A DNA stretch of 64,000 nt from Rhipidocladum racemiflorum (lineage: Eukaryota; Streptophyta; Magnoliopsida; Poales; Poaceae): contig CM070572.1 in assembly GCA_036346355.1 (NCBI GenBank), positions 37,299,944 to 37,363,943 on the forward strand, given 5' to 3'. The notes under the pieces were generated by a model that was given only the letters and a program-made list of their open reading frames with translations, searched no databases and had not been told where the DNA came from. The translations under genes and the position numbers were made by a program. Of the stretch, positions 22,170 through 33,294 are shown one piece after another; positions within the stretch are counted from its first letter, which is position 1; each line of letters opens with the position of its first letter.

Positions 22170-24802
22170 ATGATGGAGTTGCCAGAGCTATTGCGATCGA
22201 AGTATGATGACGACCACAGGGCCCGCAAGTGGGCCTCCGGCCAGACAATAACGTCATTACTACACTGTCGTAGCGTATCGCAACCGTACGCACCTTTCGT
22301 TATGCTGAGTATGTTTACTTGCTCTGTCCTTGCAGCTTAACACTCTCCGCATGCGTGGCTCCCGTAACATTAAGAGATTGGACCCTGAGTTCATATACGG
22401 CCTCGGACGGACATGCCTATTAGCTTTCGCATTTATGGTGCGTGGAGCCGACGAAGGAGAGGGCCAGCGGACCCCGATGCCTAGACTGGACGGGGCCCTT
22501 ATCACCACGTTGGTCGACAGATGGCGTCCGGAGACGCATACTTTCCACCTCCCCTTCGGCGAGATGACGGTGACACTCAAAGATGTCGCCATGCTATTTG
22601 GCCTTCCACTTTCCGGTAAACCCCTCGTAGTGCGCAAGCCCTCCAAAGAGGGATGGAAGAACTACGTAGAGGAAAGGTAATAGATGTGGAAGCACACGAA
22701 CCACACTTATTTGGGGGCTAACGTGATTTCCTAACATGTGATTTTCTTCGATGCAGGTTTGGCACAATGTACACGGGGAACTGTGATCAGGGAGTCTCTT
22801 TCACATGGCTCGACAGTCTCCCGGAGGCTGGACCATGTCCTGAAAACGCTGACCCTGGTCAGATAAATAGGCACTTCGAGGTGTACCTCTATTTCCTCCT
22901 TGCAGGAATTTTATTTACAAACGGAAATGGTGATTCCGTTGCCCCCCACCTCGTTTGGGTCGCTCGGGAATTAGCCGAGCAGGTGCGAGAAGATGCAGCA
23001 CCGGACTTCTACGGCTGGGGCTCGGCAGTTCTCGCAGACACATATCGCGAGATGTGTGCGGCCTGCCGCCGGTCACAGCCAACTTCAATAATGAGAGGTT
23101 GCCCCCTGCTTCTACAGTTGTGGTCCTGGTCGTACCTACCCATAGCGCGACCAAGAGTGTCAAGGCGGTACTACCCAGTGCCCGTCGATGAAGCTAACGT
23201 GCATCACTCGCAAGGCCAACCTTGGGTTACAAATGGATGCATGCCAAACTCCGATGGGCCCAGGAATCAAACCGCGGCTCCTACCCTCGTCTCGTGGGGG
23301 ACCTAGACTTCCTGACATCAGCGCAGGTCACGTGGGATCCCTTTTCCACCCAGGCCGCGGAGGAGGTTGCGTCGGGAGGCCATATCTCCAATCTGTGCAC
23401 GGGGGAGCCTCATTATTGGATAACGAAATGCTTCCTCCTGTGCATGAGTGCCGTTGAGCCATACTCTCCGGAGTGCGTTCAGCGCCAATTTGGGTACCGG
23501 CAGTCTTTCCCTCCACCGCCTCCGACAGACTCTGAAAGCTCCCATGGGTATGTCGCTATATGTCACATTACTTTCACGCTTACTGTGGAAACCATTAATA
23601 ACGTGTTGGATTGATCCGCAGGAGGAGTACATCGGGGCACAACTACAACTGGGTCGCACGGAATAGCCGGCATATTGAGAGGTGGAACTCGATGGCCATC
23701 GAGGACGCCTGGAACCCATCAGCGCAGCCCACGAGACGGACACACTTGGGTACCTTGATCGGTACAGACCTCGCACAGGCGGTGCTCCTAGACAGGGTGT
23801 GGCGATGCCGGTGCAACATGGCTATCTTTGAGTACGCAGAGCGCATGCACACACCGGTACGGATCGCACCTATCACATATTAAAAGCAGGATATACCCAA
23901 TTAAACATTCGATCGTGTTAATTTGCGAGGCGTGAGGCGGAGTACATGCATGACCAGCGGACGAGATCCTCACGCAGTCACAGGCGCAGCAACGTCAATC
24001 AAGCAATCCTTTACGGAACCTTCTTCGCCGCACGGGCCACCGCATAAGAAATGCGGTCAGAGATGTTGGTGGCCATAGACCGTCTAGCCAACGTGATTAC
24101 GAGGATGTACCGTACGAGGCGCCGCCCGCACCGAGCCCCCTGATGAGGAGCATGTCCATGGATAGACGTGCAACGCCTTTGCCTCCTCGGCGGCAAGACC
24201 AACCCAGAGCATCGACTTCGTCCCGGGTCCCGAGCCATGAGAGCGGCCGGGGCCATGGAGGCGGCTACGTTGAAATAGGTGCTGGGGAGAACGTTCAAGG
24301 AGGAGTACACATCAACATGTCACCGTCCCCATCATTGTCGCAGAAGTCTTTTAGTACCCCCGTCCAGCATCAACAAACATGGGAGGACGTGTCAAGGGTG
24401 TACGATGACCTTATGGGCTCAGGGACTACATTCACAGATTTGCTCGCGAAGACGTGTTTGCAATCCCTAGGGTTGCATTCGCGTCCCAGTAACCCCGAGG
24501 AGGCCAGTGGATCGAACTGGCAGGAGCAACAGCCTCCGGACGTACTCCGCGCATCAGAGTACCATGCAGACCAGTCGATGGCTGGATGGGGCATCCATAG
24601 CGGCACGTCGTACGCGATCCACCCAGTGCGATTCGACGCTGCAACGCGAGGTGCACGGTTAGGTCCAGCGCAGGCGGCTGGACTACGTATCCCCCATCGG
24701 CCCCAAAATTTCACACCGTCCGACTACGATAACCAGGAACGTCATGGTAGGGGGACGCGAAGGGGAAGAGGAAGGGGGAACACTAACCCAGAAGGCCGTT
24801 GA
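22170..24802 (+). pseudogene. Plant mobile domain (PMD) protein of the MULE, frameshifted
   Basis: This is a PMD (aminotransferase-like, MAIN/MAIL family) protein. Its role in transposons is not established; host PMD proteins act in silencing and genome stability. The exons I can place start at 22170 (MMELPELLRSKYDDDHRARKW), 22336, 22757, 23622 and about 23938, with clear sites such as AAAG/GTAATAG (22676) and GATGCAG/GTTTGG (22757). The signature LVDRWRPETHTFHLPFGEMT followed by LKDVAMLFGLPLSG lies at 22510-22615. A single missing base in a G run near 23225 shifts frame (QPW then GYKWMHAKLRWAQ). Another shift near 24040 separates FFAARATA from RIRNAVRDVGGH. The tail (24143-24802) is Ser/Pro-rich and ends in an Arg-Gly segment. 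It sits 200 bp after the transposase on the same strand. Confidence 0.8.
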
Positions 24803-25634
24803 ACCGGTTATTGATCAACCCGTTCGTTTGCATTATTTTTCTTTCAATGTAATGTTTTAATATGTGCAAGATTGTGCTCAGAATGAAATGTATTATGGTA
24901 CTAAGTTGTCTTTGCCACTTAGTTATACTGAGGCCTTTTGCACTGGCGTAATTTGCACGCACCGTGTGAAAACAATATTTTCCATAACATGCTACTCCGT
25001 ATTTCGAAGAGCAGATCATCTGCCTTATTCCAAAGAAAATAGAGTAATACGTGATATTTTACGGCCTACCCAATAGGCTTAAGTTGTCATCTTCGTTCGC
25101 GACTATTACACGAAGGGCATTACTAGGGCTAGGACACTGCCAGCTCCAACTTGGCTTCAACCAGGCCCTCATCGGGTGCAGCTAACGCTGCCACGTGCCG
25201 CTTTCATGTCCCGGCCCCTAAACCGCATGCGCTAACGTTACGCCACTTGGTCGCCACTCCCAAGCCACTGCCAGCTGCAGCGATTCTTCAGCCAGGCCCC
25301 CCGCAGCACACTGCACACGCTGCCACCTGCTGATTGCCTGTCTTGGCCCCTCGCCTTGCAGGCTGATGTGCCGCCAGCTGCGTCGTTCCTCCCTCACTCC
25401 CTGCCTACAAATATCCCAGAGTGCATAAAGGTTTGAGTGAGTTTACAAACCCCATAGCGCGTAGAGGAGAACTGGTAGTTTAGCTTTCTTTTTTCCAGTA
25501 TTTCATTCTGGCTACGTGTTTTAGAGGTATTATTTACAAAATAAATTTTGTACGGTGAGTCACATTGTACATTAGCTTGCTGATATCCTCTTCTTCCTAA
25601 TTACACTTGTGCGTTCTTCAATTGTGTGAAGGCA
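24803..25634. other. Spacer between PMD and first GRF gene
   Basis: A diverged unit of the downstream 188-bp satellite occurs at about 24985-25095 (AATACGTGATATTTTACGG, then CTTAAGTTGTCAT). A GC-rich stretch at 25134-25365 holds two related copies built around CTGCCAGCT and CCAGGCCC. A possible promoter is TACAAATATCCC near 25406, with the first GRF start 230 bp further on. Confidence 0.5.
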
Positions 25635-26173
25635 ATGTCTCAAACGTCAAGCTCAGCGAACCGGAGAGCCATTGCACTTGCCAATGCTAGGCGGGTTGAT
25701 TGCCCTAATTGCCATGTGGAAGCTAATGTGTTGTACTCCACCACTTCGTCAAATTACGGCCGGGTGTTTTATAAATGCCCTAATTACTCTGTAAGTGGGA
25801 ATGTAGTCCGATTTCTCCAGCCTATGATGATTGTTCTCTTCTTCGAGTAGTCTCTTATGAGTTCACAGCTCTTTACATGGTCTGAAAATATGTTGACATC
25901 GTTATGCAGTCTGCAGGATGTCAATATTTTCAGTGGGCAGACACCCTGAATACATCGATGGAGCGTCGTAGTACCGCAGCACCAGCGGGGATGCTTCCCG
26001 GCCTAGAGCAGCGGATGGACCCAACACTCGAGCAGAGGATGAACCCAACGCTAGAGCAAAGGCTTAACATGCTGACATTAAAGGTGGAGCGCATTTTAGA
26101 TCATATCAAGTGGGTAGAGAAGATGCTGTATGTAGTTATCCTTGTGATAATTTTGTCTGCAATTGCGAACTAG
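25635..26173 (+). CDS. GRF-type zinc-finger protein with C-terminal membrane segment
   Basis: This is a two-exon gene. Exon 1 is 25635-25790 (ATGTCTCAAACG, ending before GTAAGTGG) and exon 2 is 25910-26173 (after TTATGCAG). The intron is phase 0 and the product is 139 residues. The GRF zinc finger is complete: CPNC (about residues 23-26), GRVFYKCPN, then GCQYFQWAD across the splice junction. GRF fingers bind nucleic acid, usually single-stranded. Next come three near-repeats of LEQRMxPT and a short coiled coil, then a hydrophobic end (MLYVVILVIILSAIAN) that looks like a tail-anchor membrane helix. Both exons are open, so the gene looks intact. Its role in the element is not known; nuclear or reticulum membrane placement is inference. 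Confidence 0.75.
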
Positions 26174-26444
26174 ATCATGCTTTATGCGTCACTTATGTTA
26201 ACTTTATTAATCTATGTCGTGCAATGCAATCGTTCCATTTGTGTTATCTACTCTCTCTCATGTTTTTGCATCAATATTATAGTATATTATATATATCTCA
26301 TATTTTGTATGCGTCACATATGTTTACTATTGTTTTTTTTAAGAATGGATCAGATTTGATATATGATATACGGACTACCGTTCTTTACACATAAATTTCG
26401 GTTACACCTTTCTTTACAGCTAAATTGTAGTACCGCAATATCCC

Positions 26445-28250
26445 CAAGTATCGTAGCCGGTAACTACCTTTTTGAAAAAATGGACTCAAACTTGACAACT
26501 TCATTAATCTATGTCATGCAATGTCATATTTGTTTGCGACTATTATAATTAGCACTTTTCAACTATCGGAAAATTCATACAACAGAAGGTGTAATTACAA
26601 TATTTTTCCAAAATATGGTAGTTCGTATAGTGAAGAGCAATCCAGCTGCATTCTTCCAAAAAAATGGACTCAAACGGGACATTTTACCGCCTGCTGAATA
26701 TGCTCAAGTTGTCATATTTGTATGCGACTATTATAATTAGCCCTTTTCAACTTGCCGGAAATACATACAACGAAAGATGTAATTACATTTTTTTCCATAA
26801 TACGGTAGTCCGTATAGTGAAGAGCAAATCAGCTGCATTCTTCCGAAAAAATAGACTCACACGTGATATTTCACGCCGGGCCGAATATGCTTTAGTTGTC
26901 ATATTTGTTCGCGACTATTATATTTAGCCCTTTTCAACTATACGAAAGTACATACAACGGAAGGTGTAATTACAATATTTTTCCATAATATCGTAGTTGA
27001 TATACAGAAGAGCAAATCAGCTGCATTCTTCCGAAAAAATGGACTCACACGTGATATTTTACGGCCGGCCGAATATGCTCAAGTTGTCATATTTGTTCGC
27101 GACCGTTATAATTAGCCATTTTCAACTATACGAAAGTACATACAACCGAAGGTGTAATTACTTTTTTTTCCAATAATACGGTAGTCAGTATACAAAAGAG
27201 CAAATCAGCTGCATTCTTTCGAAAAAATGGACTCACACGTGATATTTTACGGCCGGCCGAATATGCTTAACTTGTCATATTTGTTCGCGACCGTTATAAT
27301 TAGCCCTTTTCAACTATACGAAAATACATACAACGGAATGTGTAATTACAATATTTTTCCATAATATCATAGTCAGTATACACAAGAGTAAATCAGCTAC
27401 ATTCTTCCGAAAAAATGGACTCACACGTGATATTTCACGGCCGGCCGAATATGCTTAAGTTGTCATATTTTTCCGCGACCGTTATAATTATCCCTTTTCA
27501 ACTATACGAAAATACATACAACGGAATGTGTAATTACAATATTTTTCCATAATATCGTAGTCAGTATACAGAAGAGCAAATCAGTTGAATTCTTCCAAAA
27601 AAATGGACTCACACGTGATATTTCACGGCGGGCCGAATATGCTTAAGTTGTCATATTTTTCCGCGACCGTTATAATTATCCCTTTTCAACTATACGAAAA
27701 TACATACAACGGAATGTGAAATTACAATATTTTTCTATAATATCGTAGTCAGTATACAGAAGAGCAAATCAGCTGCATTCTTCCGAAAAAATGGACTCAC
27801 ACGTGAGATTTCACGGCGGGCCGAATATGCTTAAGTCGTCATATTTTTCCGCGACTATTATATTTAGCCCTTTTGAACTATACGAAAGTACATACAACGG
27901 AAGGTGTAATTACAATATTTTTCCATAATATCGTAGTCAGTATACAGAAGAGCAAATCAGCTGCATTATTCCTAAAAAATAGACTCACACGTGATATTTC
28001 ACGGCGGGCCGAATATGCTTAAGTCGTCATATTTTTCCGCGAATATTATATTTAGCCATTTTGAACTATACGAAAGTACATACAACGGAAGGTGTAATTA
28101 CAATATTTTTCCATAATATCGTAGTCAGTATACACAAGACCAAATCAGCTGCATTCTTCCGAAAAAATGGACTCACACGTGATATTTCACGGCCCGCCGA
28201 ATATGCTTAAGTTGTCATATTTTTCCGCGACTATTATAATTATCCCTTAA
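26445..28250. repeat. 188-bp satellite array inside the MULE
   Basis: The anchor ATGGACTCA (or ATAGACTCA) falls at 26480, 26664, 26851, 27039, 27227, 27415, 27603, 27791, 27979 and 28167. Spacing is 184, 187, and then 188 bp seven times. Each unit contains TTCCGAAAAAATGGACTCAC, a CACGTG core followed by ATATTTCACGG, TTAAGTTGTCATA and GTGTAATTACAATATTTTTCC. The most regular units are the later ones, so recent expansion is likely. There is no coding capacity. Confidence 0.95.
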
Positions 28251-28627
28251 GTTGTCATCATCCAAACTTTCGTTGCATTGGCCTGAGACGTCCTGTCAAA
28301 GCACTGCTGGCAAAGCCTGCAGGACATATCATGTCATCAAATGCATGCGTGGCAGAGAATGCCTTAGTCGTCCTGTCAAAGCATAGCTGCCAAAGCCTGA
28401 CTGGCACCTCCCTAGCAGCTACAAAGCCGCATGCATTTGTCGCTTCCAAGCACAGGCAGAGCTGCAAAGGAATCCGATGCTCGCGGATTCGTTCTTGCTT
28501 CAAGTCTGTCGCTTTATCAATTCAGGCTATTTAACCCCCTTCCTAGCTTCCCAGCATTGCATCAACCGAACGACTGCTCCAATACAACAAAGAGAACCAT
28601 CCCCCGCAAACCAAACGAGCAGCACCA
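28251..28627 (+). promoter_or_regulatory. Upstream region of the second GRF gene
   Basis: The satellite ends at about 28250. CGTCCTGTCAAAGCA occurs twice (28289 and 28369), each time followed by a GCCAAAGCCTG or GCAAAGCCTG motif. A TATA-like GCTATTTAACC lies at 28527-28537, about 100 bp before the start codon. The promoter call is inference. Confidence 0.4.
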
Positions 28628-28777
28628 ATGGAGTTTCCCTCGCCCCCAAGGCACAACGTTGTCCAAACCATCCCCGACGGCACGGAGGTCCCCATGTGCC
28701 TATGCGGGGATCCTTGCCGCTTCCGGCAGTCCATAGACAACTCATACACATACGGCATGAGGTACTGGAGTTGCCGC

Positions 28778-29802
28778 TATCGGCGTACTAGCCAACAGGT
28801 ACCTCCGAGACGGGTGCTTATGAGGTTCCGACGGGGGGCTTTCGGGGCAATCGCCTCGGAAGGGAAGACGGTGACGATCCGGGCACCGGGAGGCTCAGAC
28901 TAACGGGGGGACGCAAAGAGTTTTTACCCAGGTTCAGGCCCTCCGAAGAGTAATAGCCCTAGTCCTGCCTTTCTTGGTATTGCTTGTGTTCTTGCTGGAG
29001 AGGATGAAAACCTACTCACAATGAGTCCAACCGAACCCCTTCTCCCATGCACCCCGGCTCCCTTTTATACTCGGACTGACGGGGGCGCATGGGAGGCTTA
29101 CACTGCAAGCCATCATCATTACACTGGCATGGGCTCATTTAATGCATACGCCTTGTTCTTACATCCATTAATGTCTGCTGTATCTATCATAGTCCTGCCT
29201 TGGGCCCCATGTCCACTAACGCCGCCTGCCTGGCCACGGGGTGAGGTGTAGTTGTGACGTCTCCCAAAGCCATGATGCGCTGGGGAAGGCGCGCCGCCAC
29301 GCCGCAGCTCCCATGCTTCCACATTAAATGCGCACGATTCGCATTTAATGTCCCCGATCTCGACAGGACTATCCGAGGATGGTGCGCCAGCGGCCTAGCT
29401 TGCACGCCACGTGTCCGCTGGGCTATCACCTTGCTGGTCGCCCAGCGGCCTGGCCTGTACGCCACGTGTCCGCTGGGGCGACCACCTTGCTGGTCGCCCA
29501 GCGGCCTGGCCTGTACGCCATGTGTCCGCTGGGGCGACCACCTTGCTGGTCGCCCAGCGGCCTGCTCAGACGCCATGTGTCCATGGGCGACCACCTTGCT
29601 GGTCGCCAGGCCTGGCTCAGACGCCACGTGTCCGGGCGACCGCTTTGCCGTCGCCGGCCGCTCAGACGCCACGTGTCCGCTGGGACGACCACCGTATGGG
29701 TTTTTCTCTTGCCGTGGCAATGGGCTCAAGCACGCCCTGGCTGCCACTTGATTCCTTTTTTAGCGCGGGGGAGCGGGTACCTTGGTGTAGAATACGCCGA
29801 CA
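28778..29802 (-). repeat. Tat element 3' LTR (left copy)
   Basis: It is 1,025 bp. A minus-strand TATA box (GTATAAAAGG, 29061-29070) is present. The 56-bp length excess over the other LTR comes from the tandem array at 29396-29690. The minus-strand polypurine tract GGGCCCGGGGGCTAC lies directly inside it (29803-29817). Confidence 0.93.
29396..29690. repeat. LTR tandem array with hairpin units
   Basis: Units of about 50-60 bp contain GCCACGTGTCCGCTGGG, then GCGACCACCTTGCTGGTCGC. The latter is a perfect hairpin with 7-bp arms (for example 29478-29497). About five units are present. The other LTR has a different number and arrangement (39588-39800). Confidence 0.8.
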
Positions 29803-30097
29803 GTAGCCCCCGGGCCCACCTAGGAGCGCTTTTCGGTCTTCTGCTTTTCTTCTTCTTCTTCTTTAATTGGCGGCTTGAGAACTGCTCCGGCTCCTGGGTG
29901 GGACCCTTCAAAGGTCCGCGCGCCTTGCAAAAAAGATCTTCCGACTTCTCCGATTCCCGAGCGGTTTGCGCGGTTACATCCTCCTTGTAACCGCCGCACG
30001 TTCCTTGGGATGCGCCCCATTTATGAGGCTCTTAAACTTCCTCTTTTTCGAATCGCCGCGCCTTTTCGGTTTTCCCGCCGGTTCGCCTTCCGCGGCC

Positions 30098-30108
30098 TTT
30101 ATAAAAGG
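30098..30108 (+). promoter_or_regulatory. TATA box of the Tat antisense gene
   Basis: TTTATAAAAGG lies 120 bp upstream of the antisense-gene start codon (30230) and points along the plus strand, opposite to gag-pol. It sits in a short G+C-rich promoter-like region (CCGCGGCC just before it). Confidence 0.65.
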
Positions 30109-30229
30109 CCGATCGAAGGGGGAGTGGTTCTTCCCCCTTTCAACTCTCCACATTCCACATCTTTTCAACGTTTCAAGCTTCCTTGCTTCATCCCCTTTGC
30201 GGTTGCGCTTCGAAATCTCTATCCTCCCG

Positions 30230-32668
30230 ATGGCTCCGGTGCTTCCTTCTTCGATCATTGAGGAGGAGAGAGCCGCTAGGTTCTCCCAGAACATCACCGG
30301 GGGCGCCCTTCGCCTCCGCCGGATCGCCGAGCCCCACTGTCGGCCTGGGGAAGTGGTTTTCTTCGGGTGGCAGCTCCTTGCCGGCCTACTTCCGCCGGTT
30401 TCTGACTTTTATCTTTCTGTTCTCAACTTCTATGCCATTCACCACATTCACCTTCCTCCCAACTCTGTTATCCTCCTTTCTGCCTTTGCTCACTTCTGCG
30501 AGATGTTCGTGGGAGTGCTGCCCAACCTTCTTCTTTTTCGCTACTTCTACACCCTTCGCGCCGCGGGCGGTACTCCGCCAGTTTCCGGGAGCTGTCACCT
30601 GCGGCTTCGTGACGGCAGCGTTGCGCGCTATATCCCATTGGACTGCCGGTCCAATTGGAGGGATTGGCGCGCAGAATGGTCAGACGTCGAGGACGACAGC
30701 GGCATTGAAGTGCTGGAGCTTCCGCCCGGCCCGGCGGTCAGCAACCCCAACTGGGGGGCTCCAGTGAGCGATGAGCCCGAGCTCCAGGCGATGCTGGCCC
30801 GCGTCGACCGGTTGCGGACGGCGGGCCTGACGGGGGCCATGGTGATCCAGGATTTTATTACCCAGAGGCTGTGTCCCCTGCGCCGCCGCGTCCGCCCAGC
30901 CTGGCAGTACATGGGCGTGGGACCCGGAGTATCCCCGGAGGTAACCTGCTCCGCTCTGTGTCATCCCTTGCTACTTGCTTTTCTTTTGTAACTCCGATTC
31001 TTCTGACGTTTCTTTCCTCCTGTGATTTCTTTTCCTTCTCGTGCCGACAGCCGCCGGGAATTTGGCTGATGACGTGATCGATCGGTGGATGCTGCAACTG
31101 GGCTTATCCGGCCCTGTTCCGCCGTTTCCGGCGGGCGTGGTCCCACTTTGCCGGCTATCCCCCGGGGAGCGCGCGGCAATAATCCGCGCCCTGCCCTTGA
31201 TGGACACCATGGGCTCGCCCGTCGTGTCACGCCAGGCTCCCTTAACGATCCGGGATCCTCCTCCCATGACGATCGAGGAGAAGCGGCCGAGCGAGGCGCA
31301 GCGCCGGATGATGACGACGGCTCCGCCCATCCTTCCCGAAGACCCCGCCTCCTGGGCGGCGGCGAGGACTTCCACGTCGGCCGCGAAGTCGCCGGCTGCG
31401 GCAACGGGTTCCTCCGTGGTGGCGGGGGGCTCGTCAACCAGCGGGGGGTCGTCCACCCTTGTCCCTGCCGGGGGTGCGGCGCTGGACCCTCCGCTGCCGA
31501 TCCCTTTGGTGCCGCCACCGCCACCAGTAGCGGTGGTCCTTCCTCCGCCTCCGCCTCCGCCGCCAGCAGTGGCGGATCTACCTCCGCCTCCGTTGGCCGC
31601 GGCGGATCTGCCCCCGCCTCCGCGCGGGGGGTTGGTCCTCGTTCCGAGCGTGCCCCGCTTCCCAAGGCCAGCGCCCAGGTACTCACCTGGAGATGCAAAA
31701 ATAAAAACTTTCGTTAGGATTAATCCTTACCGTTATTTCCTCTTTTGTCCAGGGTTCTGCTCGGGTACCCCATTGCTCATGGCAGGCGGCTAAGGTGCCG
31801 GTTGTCGAGGCTGCGCCAACCGGGTCGCCGAGCCCAGGGCGGTCGAGGCCCGGCGGACGCATCTCAGGTAGCCGCCGCGTGTGCCGGTCGGGACCAAGGC
31901 CCATTCGGCCCCGTCCTACCCTGAACTTCCCACCGCCTCCGTTCCTCGGCCACGCCGATGCCTGTTGGCGGCCCTCGGTGAGCTCTACTCCAGACGAGCA
32001 ATCGCCTGGTGACGAGCGAGGAGCGGTTGACGGAGGCGAGCCGAATCAACCGCCTCGCGAGGAGGTGGCGGACTCGCACGATCGGGGCGGGGATCGAGCT
32101 GCGATTGCGGAGGGAGCGGAGCGGCGGGAGCAAAGCACCGGCCGCGCCAGCGTCTCTCCGCAGAGCCGAGGCGAGAGAGCTGACCGGACTTCGGTCGGAG
32201 GTGGAGACATCTGCGGATGCTGCGTCACGCCGATCGGACGGTGGCGACCTCGCTCCATTGGGGCCGGAGCAACCGGTCCGCGAGAGGAGAGGCCACGGCA
32301 TTCGCCTTTTGCCTCGCCGGATCAGCGGACTTCCTCACGCGCCTTCTGCCGCCGCTTCTTTCGCTCGGTCCGCCAGAGGGGCGCGATCGCAGCGGCTACG
32401 GCCAAATGCGTGCCGGCTTGCTACGCCACCGTGACGCCAACTTCAATCCGCGGTTGCTGTCCAAGGGCCGAGGGTGATCAAGCGCAGCGGAGGAGCGAAG
32501 TTCACGGCCTCCGAGCAGGTTGCCGCCAGCTAGCGATGGAGAACCCCGATGGAGGCGGTGGCGGAGGACGTGGCGCTGGTGCTGGACGTGGCCCCTCATG
32601 CTGAAGATGCGGCGGTAGCTGAGGAGGCGGCAGATGACCCGGAGGACCCTCCGGCGCCCCCTCAGTAG
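30230..32668 (+). pseudogene. Antisense additional ORF of the Tat element (Transposase_28-type)
   Basis: This is the extra gene found in many grass Tat elements, transcribed opposite to gag-pol and annotated in domain databases as a putative gypsy-type transposon protein. Its function is unknown. Exon 1 starts at ATG 30230 (MAPVLPSSIIEEERAARF) and ends before GTAACC at 30941. It contains the conserved PGEVVFFGWQLLAGLLPP and FCEMFVGVLPNLLLFRYFY blocks. Exon 2 (31051-31678) holds VPLCRLSPGERAAIIRALP and a long proline-rich stretch. Exon 3 (31753-32668) is Glu/Arg/Ala-rich, probably coiled coil, and ends APPQ-stop. The exon 1/2 phases do not match and the frame changes within exon 2, so at least two indels are implied. 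Confidence 0.7.
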
Positions 32669-33294
32669 CTTTTCTTCCCTTTTTTTATCGGTGGTGACCT
32701 TGCCTGCAAAACTTTAGGCCACTGCCATTTCGAACGAAGTAGTAATGTAAAACTTCCGGCCAGGTTGCTTAAGAACTCGCTTTTGCCGTAATTTTTTTTT
32801 TTCGGTTCCACGCGAACGAGCACACAATTGCTTAAAGACTTCAAGTCTTGCGCCGCGGGACCTCGGCCCTCAAACCCTTTGCCTTAGCAAAATTTACCTC
32901 CCAGGTAGCCTCTAGGGAACGAACACTTAGTGAGTCGTGACAGGACCTTGGGCTTTTGGCAACGGTGTTCGAGGCGCCGACCCCCACGGGGACACCCGGA
33001 GTGTCATGGCCGTGCTGGGGGTCGTCTTTGAACTACCGCCAACCGTCGATTCTGCACGCCGCTCTCACTTAGCGATTCCGTCTTTACTCTGGGCATTTGC
33101 AAGGCGGCAGGACACCAGGGCGAGTGCCTTGGCGCCAGCAGTGGGCAAAAGACCGAAGAGAGGGCAGAAAGAACTAATACTTCAGATAAAGAAAGCGAAT
33201 ATTTAACTTTAAACATAAGGTCTCCCCCGACCCACGGCGGAGAGGAAGACATACTCCGGCCGGTCGGGGGACAGACCCTAGGACTTACAACCGA
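32669..33294. other. Spacer between the antisense gene and integrase end
   Basis: There is no domain in either strand. The two convergent genes of the Tat element terminate towards this stretch, so it probably contains both polyadenylation regions. Confidence 0.4.

Noticed and set aside
26445..28250. CRISPR-like array
   Set aside because: Units are 188 bp, repeated throughout without unique spacers, in a plant transposon context; this is a satellite.
29254..29990. Frames of 131-203 codons with repeated CPLGRPP-like peptides
   Set aside because: They translate the LTR tandem array, and the other LTR gives different peptides. The apparent repeats are DNA-level.
31864..32434. Long antisense and out-of-frame frames in the Tat element (for example 31864-32301)
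   Set aside because: They are shadows of the plus-strand antisense gene in GC-rich sequence; no recognisable domain.
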